This document shows positions 43,801-55,810 of a DNA stretch of 64,000 nucleotides, in pieces. The notes under the pieces were generated by a model. That model was not told the DNA's origin. It was given only the letters and a program-made list of their open reading frames with translations, and ran no database searches. Source of the stretch: Rotaria macrura (taxonomy: Eukaryota > Rotifera > Eurotatoria > Philodinida > Philodinidae); contig OENT01000027.1 of assembly GCA_900239685.1 (NCBI GenBank), forward strand, positions 62,001 to 126,000. The letters run 5' to 3'. How positions within the stretch are numbered: position 1 is the stretch's first letter; the number at the start of each line of letters is the position of its first letter. The position numbers and the translations under genes are program-made.

Positions 43801-46741
43801 TAGATTAAATATATCTACATTAGTTAAATATAATTCTATTGTGTAGATTAAAGCATAAATAGTCAACTAAATTCATGCAATTATCAAATATAAAAATACA
43901 CAACAACCCCAACTGAAAATAAACCATTTATATGTATCATTACTCTTCTTCTTTAATCTATTATTATTAATATAGAAGTTTCAAAAGAAAAACAAACGAT
44001 TTTTTATGTATTCAAAATTATCAACATTATAAAAGCAATATTGAACGGAAACTAAATCTTACTAGTCTAAAGAAGCCTTTGCAAAGAATCATTCATTTTA
44101 TTTATTCATTTTTCTTTTGTTTATTCATTTGTTTATTTAAAGCGCACGTCAAACTTACAGTCTAAAGAATCAATCATCCTTATTTCTTCTAAACATAGGA
44201 CACCCTTCTAATCAAGCAAACAGTCACAATAAGGTGTCCCATCATGCTTATGAAGCCGACACTGTTCATAAATGCAATTGATATTATGACAGACGTCTAT
44301 TAGAATAACAATAGAAAGCGGGAAGAAGACCCAGTATCAACATGCTTTGTTTAATACGAAAAATTCGTTGCATGATGAATCTAACTATAATCACATACCG
44401 ACGATTTCATAACAATTTATTCCTCGATAACCAAGTGTACATTGACACGTTGGTTGATTTTCCTGTACATGACATACACCTCCATTATAGCAAATGAAAT
44501 TCGAGCACAGATCTATTTGTTGATCACATGTTGAACCTTCGTAGCCTCGATGGCATTGACATCTGTACGATGTACCTTCATTGATGCATGTACCATAGTT
44601 GCATGATACACGAGCACATGCATCTTTGTAGATAAACAAACAAACAAATAATATTTTTCAGATGAAGAGAAAATAGAAGCTCTTTCAAATTTAGGAATTC
44701 TAACTAGGTGTGCATTTAAAAAACCAGAACAACTGAAGCAAATATAATTAAAAGAAAGAACGAAGCAATCCAATTACGACAATATTAAACTCACCTAACG
44801 GTGTAAGACACTCCTTTCCTGTATAACCTTGATGGCATTGACAAACAACAACACTATGAACGACTTGACATCGGCCATAGTTACAACTCGCTTTAGCACA
44901 AGGATCTAGATGAAATCAATATTTTCATTGTCTAGATACGATCAGATCTAATAAATTTTTATCATAATATTAAATATGTATGTATATTTTCTTTAATATA
45001 TATCAATGATCATACATCTTTCCCATTATGCAAATTGAAGGGTAGTGACCAGTTCAATTAGAATGAGAAGGAGAATGCACATTTACATACACATTTGTCC
45101 ACCTGAGTGGGCGTGCAACTCATGTGTGCGTAAGCGCGATCTTTTTCTATTCTAACGGTGTATATACATACATATATATATATATATACATATATATATT
45201 CATGTTCAATCAAAAAAATTTGCATAATGTTACTTTTTCATGTGCATGCACAGCATGGTGCAATATGATGTAAAAAAAATGACGACGACATTCTATTACC
45301 TTGAATGTTGAATTGTATCTGTTGAATTGGAGTGTAATGACAGAGTAGGGTGAGAAAACCTCGAACATTTGATGATCGCTTGGAAGAGATAATCAGTTCT
45401 TTAGAATTGCGTAAGGAACTTGTACAGTCAGTATCTTATTTTTCTATTGATGAATTTTTCATACAGTTCTGTTAATCCACTTATGAACTCATTTAGCTTA
45501 AAGTGGTATCCAATGGGCCATTAATACTCTACTATACAGAAACTAAACATATGGCTAGTCACTGTATGCATTATATCATAATAAAGAAAATGTTCTTATT
45601 GATCTATTCGTGTTAGTATTGTTTTCTTTTGAAACAACGTAGTCTTTGTAGTTTGATATGACACAAACATATGCACAAAACACATATGACTAGTGATACG
45701 AAAAAGAAGAGCGTGACAACAAATTTTTACAAAGACAGTGATTGATATATGTCTTCGAGCACATGCCAATGCAAAATGTGTCTCAATTTTCGTATCATTA
45801 TTCACTAATGGAAGTTGATCGTTAGTCATTATTGCATCACTTTTGTATGAGTAAATGATTACTCTATACTAATACAACAACATCTACTTTACCAAATGCA
45901 TGCTCTTGTTTTTTTTGCAACATACCAATTTGAGTTTCACATCGTGAACCGCCATAACCTTCGTAGCATGAGCAATATAGTTGATTACTACGATCTTTCT
46001 GACAAGTCCCATGATTACATTGATAATTTATACATGGATCAACTTTGCAAAAAGAACACGAAAATCAAAAAAAAACCCTAATTAAAAGATAAAAGACGAA
46101 TAAAAAAAAAGTAGCCTTGACTCAAATTAGCTTTCTTCTTCTTGCACAAATAATTCTTTTGTTTGCATAGTTACCTTGATATACAGAAGAGCAGAAAAAG
46201 AGCAAGAGATAATATCATCGAAGGGATATATAATCCTCATCACTCGCTCACTCACATGCATACGTAGACAACGCACAGTCTGATTTATTTATTTCTCAAG
46301 GTTCTACCATCAACGTCGACATCATTATCAAGCTGACGACAAAATGGCAATCGCTCAGCATGTATTTATAAAAAAGCCTGAAAGGCAAAAAAACGCAAGA
46401 ACTGTTTACCTGGTTGTTCGCAGCGATATCCGCTATACTGTGAAGGACAATGACAATACGCTAATGATGCTGGAGATGCTGGCTGAATACAATAACCACC
46501 ATTAAGACATTGGATTCGTTCGCAAGGTGTCCCTAAAGAATGAACATACTTATCTATATCATGAACTACTTGCAGTTTGAGATTCATTTGAGAAAGAAAT
46601 AATTTGAAACAGATTATTAAACTTACAACAACCGATATAGCATGGCGCGGAACCCGCCGGGCGTGCTTCATATTGAGAAGACTGCGGAGGAGCAGCCTCG
46701 GTTATAGTGATAATCAATAGTAACGAAGTGAAGAATTTCAT
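40874..46741 (-). CDS. EGF-repeat single-pass membrane receptor with cytoplasmic WD40 propeller
   Basis: Exons, all GT-AG: 46627-46741, 46410-46532, 45926-46042, 44795-44905, 44399-44623, (44159-44296, see separate entry), 43637-43738, 43454-43564, 43269-43376, 43109-43207, 42741-43043, 42593-42686, 42402-42547, 42009-42271, 41821-41949, 41159-41770 and 40874-41101. Without the bracketed exon the product is 961 residues. Order: signal peptide (1-16), nine six-Cys EGF domains encoded by phase 1-1 exons (to about 370), a Thr-rich stalk, membrane helix at about 418-440 (GWILALVGGLLLLPLALAFA), a polar cytoplasmic segment, then seven or eight WD40 blades ending in KVWD, ICLW and similar signatures. 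It is probably an adhesion or signalling receptor. I know no named family with this order. The weak joint is 42593/42547: it needs a 45-nt intron, and unspliced sequence hits TAG. The WD40 part could otherwise be a separate gene starting at 42558. Confidence 0.7.
44159..44296 (-). pseudogene. EGF exon with an in-frame stop codon
   Basis: A well-formed EGF exon of 138 nt with acceptor and GTAAGT donor, phase 1 on both sides like its neighbours. It encodes DVCHNINCIYEQCRLHKHDG then TPYCDCLLD, followed by TAG at 44210-44208, then KGVLCLEEI and onward. The spacing of Cys before and after the TAG fits one EGF domain, with the stop at the position where an aromatic residue is usual. Skipping the exon keeps the frame. 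Reading it would end the protein at about 259 residues, secreted, with five full EGF domains. Either a regulated stop exon, a decayed exon or a sequencing error. Confidence 0.7.
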
Positions 46742-48198
46742 TGTATATAATATAATGAATATAACAAAAAAAAGTGATGAAAAAGAAGCGTGTCACTCTT
46801 ATATCGATGAATGCACGGATGGATGAATCACATCATTATAAGCGTCGACTAATGTTGAATGTATTTCTTTTCTTTTTTTTTTTTGTATTCTCTGCTGTTT
46901 TTAGCAAGGTCGATGAGTAATGTATAACTGTTGATGTTGGTAACTGTGTGTATCTCAAGAATGAAACAATATCAATGATGATAGCAAAGGATAAAAATCA
47001 AAGACAAAGATATAGATGAAGAAGAACTGAGGAAATGAAGGTCTACTGCCAATAATAGTTTGGCCAATGTAACGAACGGTGTCGATTGATGATTGTGAAT
47101 ATCGTTCGAAACTCGTCTTTTACCTCCTCCTACTTCTTTCAATGAAAAAGCAATAGAAACACGAGAAGCAATGAGAGACAAATAGAAAAAAAGAAGAAAG
47201 GAATGGTGTAAGATGCAAACAAACACCAAACCACAAATCGATGGTGACGACGTCGATGGCATAGGAAAGAGAAAAGGAAAAAAGTATAAATATGACGAGA
47301 AAAATCAACTATATATGAGTAACAAAGAGAAGAAGGATATAAAAGTAGAACGGTTAGTAATATCTGACATTAGTAAGAGCAACAACATCAAAAGGCATGG
47401 AAAGATACTATATTATCATCATCTCAACTATTTTCTCTCTCTCTCTCGCTCTCTCTTTCTCTTGGTCTAACATCAGTAGTAATGCTGAAACCACAAGTTG
47501 TTGTCTTGATAGTCGTCCTCTTACGCTTTTTTTCTATTCTTCTTCATATATCTTGACTATCGATGTATGTATGCTCACGCACACATACAAGCGGATAGAA
47601 GAAAGAGAGACTAAAGCAACAGAAAAAAAAGCTTCTTATTAACATTAAAAAATGTACACGAACTATGCAAAGAACGATCACATAAATATATATATATGCT
47701 TGCGTTTGCGTTAATCGAAATAGGATGTGCGCTGTATTATTTGATGCACAGGAGACAGCGAGGAAAAAAACTGAAGTACACATTTGACTATTAAAAAAAC
47801 AAGTATAATAAAAAAACAAACTGGAAATTTTCATCGTTGAAGATCGTATGAAGACTTTTTCTAAATGCACATCCGCCAATATCTGCCATGTCGAGTTTTT
47901 TTTTCGTTCTTTATTTCATTTTTTTCTCCTTCGGACTAAAAATTGTTTATTACCGCAACTATGTTGACATTGTTGTCGCCATGTCTAGTTGAATCGAAAA
48001 TTCAAGGTTACATTTTTTTCTTCTATGTATTCAATCTTCAACAGACGATTCATTAAAAACGATGCTCTACACACACCTGTGTAAATATGGCTAGATGCTT
48101 ATCGAAAAACGAACACAAAATAAAATTCGTTTTGTTGTCATTCAAAATTTAGTCTTGTATATATATATATATACATATATTATATAAATGAAACTTAC
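46742..48198. other. Region between the laminin-G and EGF/WD40 coding blocks
   Basis: No coding exon could be placed. If the two blocks are one gene, this is a 1.67-kb intron (46533-48198) holding the alternative first exon at 46627-46741. If not, it holds the 3' end of the laminin-G gene and the promoter of the EGF gene. Visible structure is limited to CT-rich microsatellites near 47433-47460 and a TA run near 48160-48175. Confidence 0.5.
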
Positions 48199-51100
48199 GT
48201 TCCGGTATATTTGCACGATTATTCCAAAGAACACTTGGATCGTAATCAATTAATCCAGGATTACTTATAGAATTATATATTAAATTCTCATAATGATTAT
48301 CTGACATGAATATAATCTATTTCAATATTAAAATAACATTCCTCTTAAAGTAAACGAACATTTCTTTTTTCTTATTTCATATACTTACGTCTTGAACGTA
48401 GCCTATAAAGTTTTTTCCACATAAATAAATTTTTCTATCACCAAATAAACTAAAATATTCCATATAATATGTATAATGTCGTGTCTCATCATCAAATGTC
48501 AAGTCGATCTAGAACGAAGACACACAGTTGATTATGAGTATTGAAAAGAGACAACTATACCGTATTTGATGTCTTTTGACATTGTAAGACGTGCCATTGA
48601 TCGCCTCTGACGCGCCCAGGAAAATCATATGTATAAACAACTCCACCATTTCGTATAATTAAACGTGGATAATGATTCTAAATAATTTTAATCGAAGCAT
48701 GGAAAATTATTTTATTCTTAATTTTCAATCTACCTGTATTATAATTGATACTTGAAAAGAACCATTTTGTGTTGTATATAAAACTGAATTAGCTGACATT
48801 GAGAAAATCATGAGAAAGATTTCTTCATATTGTCCTGATTCAACATGTGTGACATATCGAAGTGAACCTTTATTATGTGTTACAATTGTTGATGTACAAA
48901 CTACGGAACAATCAGTTTGACCACAAAATTGTAAAGGTTGAATATTATTACAAGGAATTTTCCTATCACATATTGAACCTTGATCATAAAAACAATTATA
49001 ACGATCCGATTTCACGATGCCTTCAGGTACCAATGGATGGTAATTATATGTTATATTAGAAAAACAGCCAACAAATAGATTATGAGATATAATATGAAAT
49101 GATCCACCGATTGTCATAACATCAAAGTATAACGATAAAGATGAAAGGTTAACTATTTTCATTGTCCGATCATCGATTTCTATATACATATGTTCATTTA
49201 AATTGGTTCGAGAAAGTAAAATATCGTGTTGTTTGCCATCGTTGATGTTCATATTATCGTTTAATATCGATTGTGAAGTCATATTTTCAGATGAATAATA
49301 TTTGAGTTGTAATTTGCCATCATTAAGCAAAAGAATAAGACCATGATGATCAAGATTTGAATATATTGATGCTACGATACCATTTTGTGATCGAGTTTTT
49401 ATCGACAGTTGCCAGTGATAAAATTTATCATTAGATGGAATCTGAAGTTCGATCATATCGTTATAATCACGAATGGAAAAGCTTACATCAGATGAAATAT
49501 TTGAAATAATATTTTGGCCTAGAAAAGATTAGAAAATAATAAATTGAATCGTTAACAGATCAATTTGGACACGTCTACAATGTCCGTGGAAATCTGATAC
49601 AACTGATTGTCTAAGCAGTTCAACAAATAAGAAGAAAGAATGAGGAACATATGTCGCAATTTTCTTTATTTATGAAGGTTAATTCCTAAAAATCTTTTAA
49701 TCCTTTCGAGTTGCAATGTGCTTACAAAAGGAGTCATGCATAATGATCCGTGTGTATTTTGTATACAGAGATAATTATCAGCTTAGAATCACACTTAAAT
49801 GATTTGGCTTCATAAATTTAATCCATAGAGGTTAGATACTTTTTCTAGATTTTTAATCATTAGAATACATTTCGCCAAAAGAATCGAATAGATTGTTGAT
49901 AGTTTTCAATGCGAATTTTAGTTTACATAGAAGTCTTACAATCCTAAGAATGCACTGTTACTTTTTGTCAGACTAGTGAATTCCATTACGGTATATTTCA
50001 AGTTCAACACTTCATTTCATTACAGTCATCGACAGAAAAATTAAGACAGAGTAACCATTTTAACTGAAAAAGTTTTAGGATACTTGTAAGATCAAAGTGT
50101 TGAATTTTTCTGTCAACAGTCTGCTTTAAGATAAACACTTGGCCAAACTATCTCATTTGAATCAAAATAACAAACGAACTTCAACTGTGTCCATGCTATT
50201 TTTAGTTGTTTAGATATATGATATGTATATTTTTGAAAATTGCAATGTAATTCGATCGAAATCAATACATGAAACACAATCGAACTATAGTTGTAAAAAG
50301 ATTGAAGTTTTAGTTTACAGTTTCTTTTTCAAGACTATGCTCTCTACTTATATTATTCGATTACTCAGAAGTACAGTGGATATCGTTTTTCATAAATCAA
50401 TAAATGGACATTATTTATAAACGGGTTTTTGTATCTAAGGCCAATAACATCTGTTACAGTCAGTGATGTTTCTTTAATTATGTATGTTACGGTCGATGAC
50501 GCTCTTAAGCTAGCATCTGGTACGCTCATTGATAATTCCATGGTCATGTGTGTCATTGTCAAGAAGCGATAAGAAGTCCACGCTTTTACATACATATATC
50601 GATATTCTTTCTTGATTGCGTATCATAAGATGAATGGCTTGAAAGTAACGATTCGTTGCAGACATGTTTCGAACCATTTACTTCGATCAATCAAGTGAGA
50701 ATTTAATATTCTATCGTCTCATGAGTAGAGAGTCTATATTTCTTATGTTTGAATCACAACTATATTCTGATGGAAGTTAAGCTTTCTATTCCTCTATCTC
50801 TATCGACTAATGAAGTGTTATTGTATTAAGTTATTTTTGTCTATCATATGAAAGAGTAACGCATATTAATAGCTGAAGTATACCTAGATATTGTAAATTT
50901 AAAACGTATGAAATTCTCAAGTGATGGATCAATCGTTCAATCTTAGCACTGCAAACGATAGTAACATTTTCATTCTTTTTTTATTTTGACCACACAAAAT
51001 TTTAAAAAAATCATTTAATGTAATCATGTATTCACAAGAACTTATACTATATAGAAATACCACGAATAATAATCAGTAGAGAAGGGGCGTACGATGATTT

Positions 51101-54100
51101 TCTATGTATGCATACAGACATGAATGTAGTAAGATCAAATGCCTACACTTACAAACAGTGTTTAGTGTGAGGTTCCTACGATTTCGCTTTCAGAGTTTCA
51201 CAGATCTACTAATCATCGAATGTAATCGTTGCTAGACTATTTGTATAATATGGGGGAAAAGATTCAATCTATTTCAACACTCATCGTATCAATTCTAGAT
51301 ATGATCCATGCCAGTGCTTCATCCTATTATACGATTATTATGCTTTTAATTTACTTGAATAATAATTAACTTACGTTCATGTATAATGAAATCGCAAGTA
51401 TCTACTAATCTATCTAATTGATATATATGTTCTAATTTAATCAATGATTTTTCATTTAATATAACATTTCTAATACAACCAATAAAATTGCTGTCATCGA
51501 AGTCAGGTAATCGTTCTTTAATAAATGTATCGAATGTGCCAAAATAAATAGTACTAATATAGAATTTCTCAATCATATATTCTATTGTTGTTTCTCCATC
51601 AATGTCAAATGATAAATAATTGCTATTAATGAATTTGATTCTTATTTCATGTTCATGTTCATCAGTAATACTATGATTCGATGAAATTTCAATTGATCTA
51701 CTTTGTTGATTATAATATGTAAGGAATAGCTGTTCATCACGAATACTCAATATAATAAAATTTTCATATGTATTATCAGCCAATGAACATATAATACTAT
51801 TTGATTCTTGTGTATAGAATAAAAATGAAAATATTTGAAATTCTTCCAAACTATCAAGAATAATAATAACAGGACGATCATTATCTTTGAATGAAATAAG
51901 TTGATCTGTTACAATACTGTCGATAGATTTTATCTTGATATCATTTGACAAACATCTCTGTCGATTCAATGATAAATTTTCAAATGTGAATATTGCTTCG
52001 TTGTAAGTTACATTTTCAATACAACCAAGAAATCGGTTATCTAAACCAAATGTAAATCTTTGAATGATGAAATATGGAGTTAAAATATCGATAGAAATTT
52101 TCTGATTTTTATTTATCCATGCTTCCAAAGATTGATTATTGAATTCGAATTCTACGAAATAAAATCGTCCATCATTAATTGGATTTTGTTCTTCACTTGA
52201 ATGAATTCTTTGAACTTGTTGATCTTGACTGGCTAACATTAAATAACCATTAGCATCAATAAATAAATTAATATCATTAAATTGTACAAGTGTACTAAGA
52301 TTTGAAAAGGCACGAAATGAAAATGAAAACGTTTTAAACAATGATGTGATTGATAGTGGAAAAATAATTTCATTATTATCATTTGGAAGAAAAGCAATTG
52401 TTCGAGTTGATTCAGATTGATTCAAGTAGAAAGTACTTGTTGTTGTTGTTGTAGTTAAATCTCCGAAATTTTCATTCAATTCATGGTGTACACGAAAATT
52501 TAAAGATCGAACAGAATTAGCAACTACAATCTATATGAAAGATAACAAAACGAAAACTATAATTTAATGGATTCAATATGAAACAATGCCAAACAGAGAT
52601 TATTTGATGGAAAGCGATTTTCTTAATAAAATCAGTTGTCTACAAATTGTACATTAACCTTCATTATTGAACTGTGTACAGTTCTACGAAAAGGCTTCGA
52701 AGCCTTTATAGGTTAATTGCATTCTGATGAGAAATATCACTACAAGGTTTACTAACGACTCAAATTTTTTTTCGGCAGTCATTTTTAGTGTAAATTCTGT
52801 TTAACCTTGAAAACTTCATCGTAGTCAATGTCAGAAGGAAACCATCTCAAGCATACATGGGAATTTGAATTATCTGAATATTCAATTTTTCAATTGATGT
52901 TTAAAGTCATCGTATTTGTTTGAATATATAAATGATTGATAACTGATATGAACGATAAAATATTTCGATATTAGATTATCGTTATAGAGATGAATCATAG
53001 AAATATCATGACCTAATATATTATTGCAAAATCAAACAGACAAGGAACTGTTCACTCTTCTCTATGTGTTGTTATCTACAAACAGGTTGTAACTGACTTT
53101 GACCTATTTTGCTTGTCATTTAACGTTGTTATATGTGTATTGATTATTTTTTTCGACAAATACGCATGTATTGAATTTCTTCATGACGTTCTAGATATGT
53201 ATACTGTTATCTTAATGACAACTTCTGAACGGCTTGATAGTCGCCGATTGAACTACTCTTGTATTTAAATAAAGTCCTCTTCGAGTTGGTCTAGCAAAAA
53301 TGAACAAGAATTGGTTTCTATCAGCTGTCGTTCAGAATTAATGACAGTTTTAAATTTCTGATGTACCATTTGTAAAAATAATTAAAGTACGTCATATTAA
53401 TCTAATACGACCTTAGACTGTCAAAATAAACTGACCATCAACAGAAATTTGAATATTGCGACAATCATTACGTGTCATAAGACAAGATTTGAAGATCTCA
53501 AAGATTTCGAAAATGAACAAATTCTACAACAAACGATTTATTGATTCTGAAGTTTTTAAGATATTTTGATGTCTTCACGATCAACAGCATCTATATATAT
53601 ATATAAAGAATCTAAGTTTGAAATGTTTGAAGTCGATTTTTTCGTAAATATCTCATTTGAAAATAGAACTTTAGATAAAATTTTAAAAACAAATCAGTGC
53701 CTTGAGTAAATAATTTATCAGTTTGGTTAACAAGTCACATCTAATGAAGTGTCTTTATTAAACTGAAAATGAAATGACCATTATTCTTCTTCGATGAAGA
53801 ATAACTTAATGCATGACCTAGCTGGTTTCTTTTTTGTTCAATACTATTGTCTCATATCTTTCACTCGAATGAACTTGACGTATATTCATGAAATGTTTTG
53901 TCACATAAAAAACTATCGAAAATATGAAAGTTTCACACAGTTTAGTTGCCGGTTTATTTAACTATTCAAAATTTGAAATAGTAGGAACTAAAATCTAATC
54001 AACTTACATCAGCAATTTTACCGTTGTAATCATCATTGAGCATAGGTGTTAATTGTGCTCCAATGAAAAGATTTGTTTTAGTTTGCCATTCATCAGATAG

Positions 54101-54970
54101 ATCTATTACTGATTGTTCGACGTCATCGAGAATAAATCGAAGCTGTAAATACAAAAAATAAGAATAGAATCATTTTCAATCGTACTCTTAATCTATTCAA
54201 ATCTTTCAAGATTAGTAGAAATCGAACCTTTTGATTAGCTCGTTCAATATTTAATCGATGCCATCGTCCATCGTTAATGAATTCTGTTTTATTGTTCGAC
54301 ATTAAAATTAGTTGAGATTGTTCATCATCTTGTGAAAAAATAACTTTTACTTTGTTATTCTAAAAATTGAAAAAATAAGAAAAGAAAAACGTTAGCTTTT
54401 GTTCATATATGTAGAACAGGACAAACTTCGATGTTAAATGAATAATTAATCTTGTTTGGGGAAGTGCCAGTAAACACAGTGATTGGCTGTGATACTTTTT
54501 CATTTGTAACAATAGAAAATGCTATCGATTCAAATGAATTATAATCTTCTTCATCAGTCGTATATTGTGCATGTGTACCGACCATGGATGGATATTCTAT
54601 AATCATTTTCGGTATGGAATTATTACTATTGAATACATCTTCTGTAAGTATGTTGTCTAAATGATGAATGAATAAAAGGAATGAAGGAGTTAATTATTTT
54701 TTAGCTATGAGCATATTGAATGAATATTCTATTAGCTACTTGAATTTTCAGTTAAGAATATTTGAAGATGTAAAGGAGAGCTATGATAGAGTTTCTATGA
54801 GATAATTTGTTTCAATACTTACCAATTACCAATGTCGAATCGGTTGCCAGTGCAATAGTATTATTCACATCATCATTAAACATTCTCGAATATTGATCAT
54901 CTTCGCATAAGTATAATTCAATGAAGATGATGATTGGCAGTATGTATAAAATCGTTTTCGTAATGTTCAT
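48199..54970 (-). CDS. Laminin-G-domain surface protein (five LamG domains; 3' end unresolved)
   Basis: Exons joined in phase: 54823-54970, 54427-54656, 54228-54359, 54008-54142, 51375-52530, 48734-49518, 48561-48677, 48389-48508 and 48199-48316, giving 980 residues and ending phase 1 at a GTAAGT donor. Seen: a signal peptide (MNITKTILYILPIIIFIELY then LC); LamG-like units at roughly 60-215, 235-385, 390-545, 560-720 and 760-960. Typical LamG ends are FLGCIENVTYNEA, FIGCIRNVILNE and LFVGCFSNITYN, each followed by a paired Cys. A Cys-rich spacer (GSICDRKIPCNN then QFCGQTDCSVVC) sits between units 4 and 5. Many N-glycosylation sites. Such domains bind glycans, laminin-like ligands or synaptic partners outside the cell. 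Two introns are large (49519-51374 and 52531-54007). No good terminal exon was found, and the donor phase matches the EGF exon at 46532, so this may be the upstream half of the EGF/WD40 gene. Confidence 0.78.
49519..51374. other. Large intron of the laminin-G gene
   Basis: A 1856-nt intron, far above the usual size here. No coding or repeat structure was recognised inside it. The open frames at 50223-50595 on both strands are short and not supported. Confidence 0.55.
52531..54007. other. Second large intron of the laminin-G gene
   Basis: A 1477-nt intron between the fourth and fifth laminin-G exons. It holds a TA microsatellite near 53592-53604 and is otherwise plain AT-rich sequence. Confidence 0.55.
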
Positions 54971-55537
54971 ATTGTTTTAATCAAATAAATTTATTGATCC
55001 AAATTGTGTTCAAGAAAGTGAATATGAATCGAATGAGTAATGAATAAGAATGTTTCTATGTTGAGAGAAAGTAAAATGTAATAGATTATACAAAAATAAT
55101 ATGATCAAACTTCGTTGACGTCGTCACGTCTTTAATACTTTGAACATTCAAAGTAAAATAAAAACTCAATACTATAAAAATTACTATGAATGATTTTTTT
55201 TACAAATGACGATGGTTTTTTCGTGAGCATATGTTTGGTATCGTAGTATGGGAAACCTGATGTCGAAGGTTTCTTTTTTGAAAATAAGAAGAAGTATTAC
55301 GTTGACACACACAGAATGATGTATGTCGTTGGTCTAAGCTGTCAATGTATTTTACAGATTTAGAAATGTATGAATGACAGCTCATTTTCAGGAAAATTGT
55401 TATTAGGGATAAATTTTTGTATTATAATTAATACATTTTGAAGAATTGTTAATCGTAGATGAGCTTTTACGTTACATATTTTCTGTTTTCATAAAACTAC
55501 CCAATGAAAAAAGATTGGATTATGAAAGATTTGAGTA

Positions 55538-55810
55538 GATTATAAACCGATTTTTTTGCACCAAAATCCAAATTATAATTGATTGAAATCGTTGAAACGA
55601 ACGATAATTTGATTTTCAATTAAACAATAATCTTAAAAATCCAATAAAGTTTTCATTAAAATCATATGATCTGGATATAATAGGATTTTAATGAAAATTT
55701 AACCGGATTTTTAAGATTATTCTTTGATTACAAATCAAATTATTGTTGGTTTCGACGATTGCAATCGATTATAATTTTGATTTTGGTGCAGAAAAATCCG
55801 ATTATAATCG
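55538..55810. repeat. Compact foldback MITE, about 270 bp
   Basis: A near-complete palindrome centred near 55677. The left arm holds TTTTTTTGCACCAAAATC and the right arm GATTTTGGTGCAGAAAAA. Further in, AATCTTAAAAATCC pairs with GGATTTTTAAGATT, and TTTTCATTAAAATC pairs with GATTTTAATGAAAA. Arms are about 130 nt with scattered mismatches. Termini read roughly GATTATAA...TTATAATC. No coding capacity. A clear target-site duplication was not settled. Confidence 0.8.

Noticed and set aside
47213..47879. Overlapping open frames on both strands between the laminin-G and EGF blocks
   Set aside because: Low-complexity, mutually overlapping and not compatible with the phase of either neighbouring gene; best explained by microsatellite DNA.
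47946..47990. Possible terminal laminin-G exon (acceptor before ACATGGCGACAACAATG)
   Set aside because: In the required phase it gives only eight residues before TAG. The alternative frame looks better (WRQQCQHSCGNK) but does not match the donor phase, so no terminal exon was assigned.
50640..50700. Possible tRNA B-box (GGTTCGAAAC on the minus strand)
   Set aside because: No matching A-box or acceptor-stem pairing at the right distance.
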